Below are positions 1 through 5,607 of a DNA stretch of 7,048 bases, in pieces. Positions within the stretch are counted from its first letter, which is position 1. Each line of letters begins with the position of its first letter. The notes under the pieces are model-generated. The model made no database searches, was not told the DNA's origin, and was given only the letters and a program-made list of their open reading frames with translations. The stretch comes from an uncultured bacterium (GTDB lineage Bacteria; Cyanobacteriota; Vampirovibrionia; Gastranaerophilales; Gastranaerophilaceae), in assembly GCA_900314375.1 (NCBI GenBank), contig OMVC01000082.1, positions 1-7,048 on the forward strand, given 5' to 3'. Position numbers and translations under genes: made by a program.

Positions 1-16
1 TTATAACGGAAAAATT

Positions 17-484
17 ATGACAATCTCAGATAATAATAGTCAAAAAAGAACATATATATATGAAAATACAGGAGGCGGCGAGATAAAAGGTAAATATTAT
101 CATTCGACACCGCAGCAAAACGAAAAGGCACCGCTTATTGCTTCTGCTATGTGGTTTTTGACGAAATTATCACCTAAAAAATTATTAGTCAAAATAAATA
201 CAGAAAACCCTGCCTCTAAAATTTTTATACCCAGTGAATATTTGAAAACAAAAACTGATGATTTTTTAGGAATAGGAAAACGAGTTACTGCACAAAAAAT
301 ATTATTTAAAGATTTCGATTATTCAAACACGAAAAGATTATTACCGAAAACAATAGTGATAAAAACAGAACAGGGCAAAACAGAAGTAATCAAGGGACCT
401 TCAGCAGAATATCAAAAAAAATTATTTGAGCAATTAAGGCTTGATTCAGAAGAACTTGGGAGCAATATCAGAACAATTGTTTAA
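17..484 (+). CDS. Hypothetical protein, possibly 5'-truncated by the window edge
   Basis: I do not recognise a family in this 155-residue product. It is Lys-rich and basic, with no signal peptide; the only hydrophobic stretch (PLIASAMWFLTKL, about residues 39-51) is too short and too interrupted to be a convincing membrane helix. The N-terminal third has a polar, Gly-containing segment (TGGGEIKGKYY), and the C-terminal half looks like a mixed alpha/beta fold ending in an amphipathic helix (EYQKKLFEQLRLDSEEL). The start is uncertain: the frame is open to the left edge, and the ATG at 17 has only a weak GGA upstream, so the true start may lie outside the window. It is followed by 143 bases without a gene and then by a methyltransferase-like gene on the same strand. 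Gene reality is supported by its length and by the lack of any competing frame. Function unknown. Confidence 0.6.
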   Translation: MTISDNNSQKRTYIYENTGGGEIKGKYYHSTPQQNEKAPLIASAMWFLTKLSPKKLLVKINTENPASKIFIPSEYLKTKTDDFLGIGKRVTAQKILFKDFDYSNTKRLLPKTIVIKTEQGKTEVIKGPSAEYQKKLFEQLRLDSEELGSNIRTIV

Positions 485-545
485 ATTACGAAGCAAAAAA
501 ATATTTTTTGAGTTTTTAAACTATCAAAAGATAAATTAAAACTAT

Positions 546-574
546 TTGTTACTAAAAAAACAAGATACTATTTT
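546..574 (+). promoter_or_regulatory. Weak candidate sigma70-type promoter for the methyltransferase-like gene
   Basis: A TTGTTA hexamer (546-551) is followed after 17 bases by TATTTT (569-574), which would give a leader of roughly 45 bases for the gene starting at 628. An alternative is TTGATA (573-578) with TTTAAT (597-602) at 18 bases, but that would start transcription almost on top of the AAGGGA ribosome-binding-like site at 607-612. In DNA this AT-rich such matches occur by chance, so this is only a pointer. Confidence 0.22.
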
Positions 575-627
575 GATATCGCAAAAAAATGCAAATTTTA
601 ATAATCAAGGGATAAATATTCCGGTCG

Positions 628-1452
628 ATGAAAATTCAGGACATTACAAACACCAACAATCTCTACAAACCAAGTTTTGGAAGTTTAAATTTTAAAATGC
701 ACCAATACATGGATTGTAACGGCAAAATGCGAATAAGCCAATGTACCACAGCAAAGCGTGATGATTTAAACTACGACAATGCCGCTGACATTATTATTCA
801 AAATTTCAAAAAATATAACACTGTAAAAATTATGCCTATGAATGTTTCTGATGGTACAGAAGCATACTTTCTTGCAGAATCACTGGTTAGAAAGGTTGGC
901 TTTGACGAATTTAAAAAGCGCTTTACACCAATAGTCGCATCAGACATATATGCGCCGGTTATACACTCATACCCAAATAATGGAATAGTTCTGCTCTCTG
1001 ATGATGAAATTACTCCCTTTAAGAACGACAAGTACAAATTATTAAAAAGAACAAATAAAAAATTGTACAATAAATATATTTTAAACCCTAGCGATAAAAA
1101 TAAAAAGTTATATAAATTAATTCCGGAATTTAAAGATTGTTTTACTTTTATGGTTACAGATTTTCAAAAACGTTTAAAAAATCTTAAAGATAACGGTAAT
1201 TCTGTTATAATAATAAGAAATTGCCTGTATCACAGTTTCGGAGAAAAAGAATCAGTTGAAATCGTAAAAAAAGTTGCAGATATTTTAAAACCAAACAGCT
1301 TGTTCATCATTGGAGCTTTTGACAGAAATAAAATGCCAAATCTATTTATGGAAACAATAAACAAATATTTTAACGAAATTGAAACAAACATCTTTCAACG
1401 CAAACATAACCTTGAAAAATTTTATAACTACCCCCGGTCGCATTATATTTAA
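628..1452 (+). CDS. CheR-like SAM-dependent methyltransferase with a short N-terminal leader
   Basis: This 274-residue protein resembles the catalytic core of CheR-type methyltransferases. Residues 73-85 (VSDGTEAYFLAES) align with the SAM-binding motif ASTGEEPYSLA of CheR. VASDIY (103-108, D106) matches the CheR 'ATDID' acidic loop that contacts SAM. VIIIRNCLYH (193-202) matches 'IFCRNVLIYF', followed by a helix and ILKPNSLFIIGAFD (219-232), equivalent to 'LLKPGGYLFLGHSE'. The glycine-rich loop is degenerate, so activity is not assured. The N-terminal all-alpha CheR domain is absent, and no chemotaxis gene lies nearby, so a role in receptor methylation is unlikely; the substrate is unknown. 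Residues 1-20 form a leader with KPSFGS. No good ribosome-binding site sits next to the ATG: AAGGGA at 607-612 is about 15 bases away, and an in-frame stop at 613-615 limits any upstream start. A bidirectional terminator follows. Confidence 0.72.
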   Translation: MKIQDITNTNNLYKPSFGSLNFKMHQYMDCNGKMRISQCTTAKRDDLNYDNAADIIIQNFKKYNTVKIMPMNVSDGTEAYFLAESLVRKVGFDEFKKRFTPIVASDIYAPVIHSYPNNGIVLLSDDEITPFKNDKYKLLKRTNKKLYNKYILNPSDKNKKLYKLIPEFKDCFTFMVTDFQKRLKNLKDNGNSVIIIRNCLYHSFGEKESVEIVKKVADILKPNSLFIIGAFDRNKMPNLFMETINKYFNEIETNIFQRKHNLEKFYNYPRSHYI

Positions 1453-1489
1453 TAAAATCATAAAAAATAATCTTTAATAAAGATTTAAC

Positions 1490-1528
1490 AAAAAACGTAG
1501 TCCGAATATATTCAGAACTACGTTTTTG
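1490..1528. terminator. Bidirectional intrinsic terminator between convergent genes
   Basis: An 11-base perfect inverted repeat, AAAAACGTAGT (1491-1501) and ACTACGTTTTT (1517-1527), encloses a 15-base loop. The T-run on the 3' arm serves the + strand methyltransferase gene, and the A-run on the 5' arm reads as a T-run for the - strand outer-membrane gene that ends at 1549. The GC-containing stem core (CGTAGT/ACTACG) plus flanking A/T tracts, placed exactly between two convergent stop codons, is the classical arrangement. Confidence 0.8.
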
Positions 1529-1548
1529 GTAAATTAGATTTTATTTTA

Positions 1549-4122
1549 TTATAAAGTAAAGTCTTCTTCTGCCGGTAATATTGCAGGAATTCCCTTTATC
1601 CATTTTTTAGCTTCATCAGATGCTTTTGTCCAGTTAACAGATAACAATCCTCTTTGAACCCATATAAGCTCTTTAAAAAATTCATATTGAGAATTTAAAG
1701 CATCTATTTTTGCACGATAATAAAGGTTTTGAGCATCTGCGATTTGAGTTATAGGTACTTCACCAAGCAAATATTTTGCTTTGACAGATTGATAATTTTC
1801 GCTCTGTGCAAACATTGCTTTGTAGGATTTTTCAATCATAAAATACTTGGCTATAGCACGATTAACTACTGTTCTAACCTGCATTTCTATTTCAGCGTTA
1901 ACTTCTTCCAAATATGCATTGAGCTCGTTTAATTCAGCTTTACATCTTGCAACTTCGGCAAATTTATGTCCGCCTTCTATCGGCTTCCATTGAGCACCGA
2001 TGAAAAAACGGAATGAATTTTTATTTAAGCCTAAATACGGGCTGTCCAGTCCTCTGTTATACCCTACGGCACCGCCTTGAGCTGCACCGGCACCTGTTCC
2101 TGCTGCAATTGCAATAGGATTTTGAGTTGCAGCCATGGCAGCTGCGCCTTCTGCTGCCCCTTGCATTGCACCTTGACTGTATCCGACCGCGGAACCTACA
2201 TATTTCATCTGGTTATGGCCGGCATCTTCATAAGGCAAAAATCTGTCAAATTGCGAACCGTATTCTAATGACATTTTCGCATTAGGCAAGAAGAATTTTT
2301 GAATATAATTACTCATTTCGGCCTTTTTCATTGCTATTGCAGCTTTAAGTTTTGTCGTTTCCGGGGATAAATATTTTACTTCATCAACCAACATTTCGGT
2401 AAACTTGCCCAGTTTCTGCGGATTACGAACGTGGTCTATGATATGCAAATCAGATGAGAAAAATGCAGGATCGCTCGCTGTTAACGGAGCAAAGTCAAAA
2501 TCTGATTTTTGGTCTTTATTTAACAATTTATTTATTGTTATTTTTAGATTTTTAAATTCAGCTTGCATACTCAACAATTTTTTCTCTGCTTCCGAAACCT
2601 CGCCTGCCCAGCGAAGAACTTCTTCATATCCGCATTTGCCGGTTTTTTCTCTTACTCTTGCGATTGCCAAATTCTCTCTGGTCTCTTGAACAAATTCCTC
2701 CTGGACCTTTATTATATTTTCAAGCATAAGAGTTTCTATATACAAATTTCCGACATGATATTCTGTATTTGCCTTTGTTAAATCTGCTTCCGCTTTATCA
2801 AATTTTAACTTCTTATGTTTTACAATAATATTTGTTACCAAATCAGGAGAATATAATACTTGATCCATAGCAACGGTAAATTGACCCGCGCGAGTAGGAA
2901 TATCCGAATATGAATAAGCATAAGCACTGTTATAAGTTTGATAGCCCAAATCCATTCTCAATGTCGGTAAATACCTTAAATACGCACTCGCAACAGAACG
3001 CCTTGCCGCACTTATCAAAAATTGTTTTCTTTTAATATCCAGGTTTGTTTCATCCAAAGCATCCAATAATGTTCCTAAACTGTATTTATTCAATTGTTTA
3101 TGCGTAATTGTAACAGCGTTGTTTAATAACCTTAACGGTGGGGTATAGCCTACGGCTTCACCTGTATCTGCATTATAGAATATCACCTTATCATCATAAA
3201 AAGGTATTTTTTCATTTTTTACGGCACTGCCGTGCAAAACTCCATGAATATTAAAAGATGTTGCTTCCGCAAGTTTTTTATCAACATCCATTGTTGAGGT
3301 TCCTAACATTGCACCTAAATCAACGTCTTCTTTACCGACAATAGAATAGGTCGGAAGTTTTCTGTTTATTGCATAAGTGTATAGTTCTTTTCTCTGATCA
3401 GTTGTTAAATTGTATAAAGGAGTTACAAATATTGAATCCACATCCTTCGGGATTTTGGATAAAGATCCGGAAAGGTTGTTATTAACAGGAATTACTACAA
3501 AATCCAAATCTGTCCCTTTTTCTTTTAATTTTTTTGTAATACTTTGGCTCCAATTAGCTTCAGTATTGTAGTAATTTTCATTCATCAATATCGCGGTCTT
3601 TTTAATAGACGGAACAAGTACTTTGAATGTTGCGAAATCATTTGCGGTTTGTTGAATCGGGTTAAAAAATTTGTCGCCAAAATCCCTTAAACCGTATTGA
3701 TCAATAGTTACTACATATTTTTTCTTATCTTTTTTATCCGTATAATATGCACTTGACATGTAACCTAAAGAAATAACCATTCTTGCACGTGAATTCAACG
3801 CTTTATCTGATGCTTGCTGCGCACCTTTTTGAGTCCAATCACCGGTGAAAATTAAATCAGGTGAAAACACCGGTTTATAATCAGGCAGTAAAGACATGGT
3901 AATTGTTTGCTGAAATGTCTTTAATACCGTCGCATTTTTATCCGAAGGACCATCAAATACAAAAGCCAATTCAATAGGCTTTGCATTTTTCATCATCTGT
4001 TCTATTTTAGCTTGTTTTAAACGTGCTTGAACCTGCTGTGGTGTTTCGGCACCCAAGCATGCGCATCCGCTATACAAAAACAATATGCCTACAGACAGTA
4101 TTGCACTCAATATCTTCTTCAT
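1549..4122 (-). CDS. TolC-family outer membrane factor fused to an N-terminal ABC_sub_bind-like domain
   Basis: The 857-residue product starts with a signal peptide (KK, then hydrophobic residues 4-18; likely cleavage after CLGA near residue 25). Residues about 48-335 resemble the ABC_sub_bind periplasmic binding fold: DVDSIFVTPLYNLTT (227-241) and the end VIFYNADTGEAVGYTPPLRL (313-332) match its 'VINLKTAKALGLTIPPSLL' ending. Residues about 345-835 form a TolC-like outer membrane efflux domain, with YLPTLRMDLGYQ and FLPNAKMSLEYG strands, two long coiled-coil hairpins, and SFRFFIGAQWKPIEGG before the second. This is longer than a typical TolC (about 450 residues) because of the fusion and a Gly/Ala-rich insert at 642-692. 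The expected location is the outer membrane, with the binding domain in the periplasm. No adaptor protein or inner-membrane pump is in the window, so substrate and partners are unknown. AGGAG (4131-4135) lies 8 bases before the ATG, and a strong promoter is at 4164-4191. It is probably monocistronic. Confidence 0.85.
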   Translation of the reverse strand: MKKILSAILSVGILFLYSGCACLGAETPQQVQARLKQAKIEQMMKNAKPIELAFVFDGPSDKNATVLKTFQQTITMSLLPDYKPVFSPDLIFTGDWTQKGAQQASDKALNSRARMVISLGYMSSAYYTDKKDKKKYVVTIDQYGLRDFGDKFFNPIQQTANDFATFKVLVPSIKKTAILMNENYYNTEANWSQSITKKLKEKGTDLDFVVIPVNNNLSGSLSKIPKDVDSIFVTPLYNLTTDQRKELYTYAINRKLPTYSIVGKEDVDLGAMLGTSTMDVDKKLAEATSFNIHGVLHGSAVKNEKIPFYDDKVIFYNADTGEAVGYTPPLRLLNNAVTITHKQLNKYSLGTLLDALDETNLDIKRKQFLISAARRSVASAYLRYLPTLRMDLGYQTYNSAYAYSYSDIPTRAGQFTVAMDQVLYSPDLVTNIIVKHKKLKFDKAEADLTKANTEYHVGNLYIETLMLENIIKVQEEFVQETRENLAIARVREKTGKCGYEEVLRWAGEVSEAEKKLLSMQAEFKNLKITINKLLNKDQKSDFDFAPLTASDPAFFSSDLHIIDHVRNPQKLGKFTEMLVDEVKYLSPETTKLKAAIAMKKAEMSNYIQKFFLPNAKMSLEYGSQFDRFLPYEDAGHNQMKYVGSAVGYSQGAMQGAAEGAAAMAATQNPIAIAAGTGAGAAQGGAVGYNRGLDSPYLGLNKNSFRFFIGAQWKPIEGGHKFAEVARCKAELNELNAYLEEVNAEIEMQVRTVVNRAIAKYFMIEKSYKAMFAQSENYQSVKAKYLLGEVPITQIADAQNLYYRAKIDALNSQYEFFKELIWVQRGLLSVNWTKASDEAKKWIKGIPAILPAEEDFTL

Positions 4123-4130
4123 TTCCCTAA

Positions 4131-4135
4131 CTCCT
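4131..4135 (-). promoter_or_regulatory. Ribosome binding site for the TolC-fusion gene
   Basis: CTCCT on the + strand reads AGGAG on the coding strand, 8 bases before the ATG at 4122. It fixes the start so that the protein begins directly with the signal peptide (MKKILSA). Confidence 0.8.
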
Positions 4136-4163
4136 AATAAACCCCTAATAATTTACGTTCATT

Positions 4164-4191
4164 ATTTTAGCAAAAAAAAATTACATGTCAA
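4164..4191 (-). promoter_or_regulatory. Strong sigma70-type promoter with extended -10 for the TolC-fusion gene
   Basis: Read on the - strand, a consensus TTGACA (4191-4186) is followed after 16 bases by TAAAAT (4169-4164), and the -10 is preceded by TGC, giving an extended TGnTAAAAT element. The spacer contains a T-tract. Transcription should begin near 4157, leaving a leader of about 35 bases that includes the AGGAG at 4131-4135. This is the best promoter match in the window. Confidence 0.7.
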
Positions 4192-4207
4192 AATTTATTA
4201 TATATTA

Positions 4208-4235
4208 TTGTATATCCTGTAAAATAAATTAATAT
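4208..4235 (+). promoter_or_regulatory. Weak candidate promoter for the 125-residue gene
   Basis: TTGTAT (4208-4213) and TAATAT (4230-4235), 16 bases apart, would place a start near 4242 and a leader of about 50 bases before the ATG at 4294. It is divergent from and non-overlapping with the promoter at 4164-4191. The region is extremely AT-rich, so chance matches are likely. Confidence 0.28.
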
Positions 4236-4293
4236 TACAAATATCTTGGCAATTTCTTTAACAAAAATTCGTTTATAGAAATACGGGGGAAAC

Positions 4294-4671
4294 ATGTATA
4301 TTGAAAAAGAAACATACTTAATCAAACCATTTATAAAAAATTCATTTCTGAAGCAATCAGTTTCAGATTTCGGAAACAATATAGGAAATGCCAGTTTTAA
4401 GGATATAGTATCCACTATAGACAAAAACAGGAGTGTACTGTTATCTAAAAAAAATTTATTAAAAAACCAAAAATATATTTATAAAATTTTTAATGTTGTC
4501 GGAAACAGCATTACCAGAGATAACCATATTGATAAAGCAGAAATATACAAATTCATTAGAGATTACTACAAATATATAAAAAAACAAAATATAACAGACG
4601 AAGCCATAGGTAATATGAAAGTGTTTGATATGCTTGATTTGATGGTTATATGGTATAAAAAGCATCAATAA
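4294..4671 (+). CDS. Hypothetical small protein, mostly helical
   Basis: This 125-residue, Lys-rich product belongs to no family that I recognise. It has no signal peptide or membrane segment. Residues 1-36 are polar and contain NASFKD (32-37), which loosely resembles the leader motifs of neighbouring genes. From about residue 52 onward it looks alpha-helical. A stretch at 72-83 (SITRDNHIDKAE) between two predicted helices resembles a degenerate EF-hand loop, with D76, I79, D80 and E83 in suitable places but Ser and Thr at the first two ligand positions and no central Gly. The start is supported by GGGGGA (4285-4290) three bases before the ATG, a rather tight spacing. It is divergent from the TolC-fusion gene and lies 52 bases before the ADP-ribosyltransferase-like gene on the same strand, so the two may be co-transcribed. 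Whether it is a partner of that protein cannot be told from sequence. Confidence 0.62.
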   Translation: MYIEKETYLIKPFIKNSFLKQSVSDFGNNIGNASFKDIVSTIDKNRSVLLSKKNLLKNQKYIYKIFNVVGNSITRDNHIDKAEIYKFIRDYYKYIKKQNITDEAIGNMKVFDMLDLMVIWYKKHQ

Positions 4672-4703
4672 AAATTATAAATTAAAAATAACAAAAAATT
4701 TTT

Positions 4704-4731
4704 TTATGCGTATTATATGAGTTATGCATAT
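4704..4731 (+). repeat. Pair of 10-base direct repeats over the start of the ADP-ribosyltransferase-like gene
   Basis: TTATGCGTAT (4704-4713) and TTATGCATAT (4722-4731) match at 9 of 10 positions and are 18 bases apart, start to start. The second copy contains the ATG start codon. There is no obvious Shine-Dalgarno sequence between them. The pair might be an operator or a translation-control element, or a chance product of AT-rich sequence. Confidence 0.3.
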
Positions 4732-5602
4732 TTGTTTTAACCCTGTAAATATAAATACACATATAATGTTTAATTCAAAGGAACACCAAAAGCCTTTGCA
4801 AGTGAAACATTTTGAATATAATAGAGATTCTTTTGATAAAAATATAATTACACCTGATTTTAAAAGGATTAATACTCCTGTAGAAGACATTAATGAGTAT
4901 AGAAGCATTATTCATAATTTAATGAAGGCAATTTCGAATAACGGTGATTATGCATATTTTAAAGAATGTGATTTAGAATGGTACAAGGATATAGATATTG
5001 AAGAAATGGGACTTATCCCTTATTGCGGTTTTGAAGGAAGTCATGAGATTATCAATAATTATATGACAGGGTTACTCAATAAAAACACAGAGAAATACAA
5101 ATCAATATTACCTGTTGATTTAACAACCATTCCTGAAGTAATTAGGGCTCTGGAATATTCCCTAAAAAAATTGGACAAAAAATATGGGACACATCAAGGC
5201 ATTGTTTATCGACAAGGTTTTATGTGCGAAAGCCCTAATCGTTACATCTCTACAACATTAAATCCATATATTGCATCGTGTATATATGGCGATTGGCGAA
5301 TTAAGTCAAACAATCAATATTCCGTAATACAGGTAAATAACGGGCATAGAATTGTAGATTTTCAAAGAGCAGCAGGAGTTCCGTCTGCTGACGGGGAACA
5401 AGAAATACTCTTACCATACACAAACAACTACAGAAAAATCCAAGACAATGAATTAACCGACGAATTACGAAAAGCAAAAATACAACTTGCGTCAAGCTTA
5501 TTCAAAGACGCAAATTTGTTATTTAACGGAAAAGCTGACAAAGTAAACGGATATACTAAAGAAGATTTGCTTAAAATGGTTGAAGTTTATGTACAAAAAT
5601 GA
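4724..5602 (+). CDS. Putative R-S-E class mono-ADP-ribosyltransferase (possible effector or toxin)
   Basis: The C-terminal half of this 292-residue protein carries all three elements of the R-S-E ADP-ribosyltransferase fold (ADPrib_exo_Tox/VIP2-like) in the right order. These are IVYRQGF with R163, RYISTTLNPYIAS with the S-T-T motif at 176-178, and GEQEILLP with E225-x-E227. The E-x-E form is typical of arginine-specific transferases. The order and spacing (13 residues from R to S, about 50 from S to E) fit the family, which transfers ADP-ribose from NAD+ to a target protein. The target is unknown. Residues 1-140 contain a leader (MHICFNP...FNS) and a helical region that may bind substrate or regulate. 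There is no classical signal peptide. The ATG at 4724 has only a poor ribosome-binding site; an earlier in-frame ATG at 4706 hits a stop, and Met15 lacks a site too. It lies 52 bases after the 125-residue gene and ends 5 bases from the convergent epimerase. I am fairly sure of the fold and unsure of the biological role. Confidence 0.72.
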   Translation: MHICFNPVNINTHIMFNSKEHQKPLQVKHFEYNRDSFDKNIITPDFKRINTPVEDINEYRSIIHNLMKAISNNGDYAYFKECDLEWYKDIDIEEMGLIPYCGFEGSHEIINNYMTGLLNKNTEKYKSILPVDLTTIPEVIRALEYSLKKLDKKYGTHQGIVYRQGFMCESPNRYISTTLNPYIASCIYGDWRIKSNNQYSVIQVNNGHRIVDFQRAAGVPSADGEQEILLPYTNNYRKIQDNELTDELRKAKIQLASSLFKDANLLFNGKADKVNGYTKEDLLKMVEVYVQK

Positions 5603-5607
5603 CAAAT

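Noticed and set aside
490..507. AT-only hairpin C-A7-T-A-T6-G after the first gene
   Set aside because: The stem has a single GC pair and a three-base loop, so it is too weak to call a terminator in DNA this AT-rich.
798..1070. A 90-residue - strand open frame inside the methyltransferase-like gene
   Set aside because: It lies wholly within the coding region, whose + frame has recognisable CheR-type motifs; the reverse frame has no family resemblance.
621..1440. CCGGTCG repeated at 621-627 and 1434-1440, flanking the methyltransferase-like gene
   Set aside because: It is seven bases only, with no extended identity, no target duplication and no mobile-element genes, so chance is the simplest explanation.
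2077..2268. A + strand open frame encoding a Cys-rich, metallothionein-like peptide
   Set aside because: It is the antisense reading of the Gly/Ala-rich insert of the TolC-fusion gene; Gly and Ala codons (GCA/GCT/GGT) read backward give TGC and AGC codons. It has no independent support.
4060..4068. Possible lipoprotein signal (LYSGC) in the TolC-fusion protein
   Set aside because: Tyr at the -3 position does not fit a lipobox; cleavage by signal peptidase I after CLGA is at least as good, so I do not call it a lipoprotein.
4693..4705. A6-T7 palindrome between the 125-residue gene and the transferase gene
   Set aside because: There is no GC stem and no loop, so it is not a credible terminator; it is compatible with co-transcription of the two genes.
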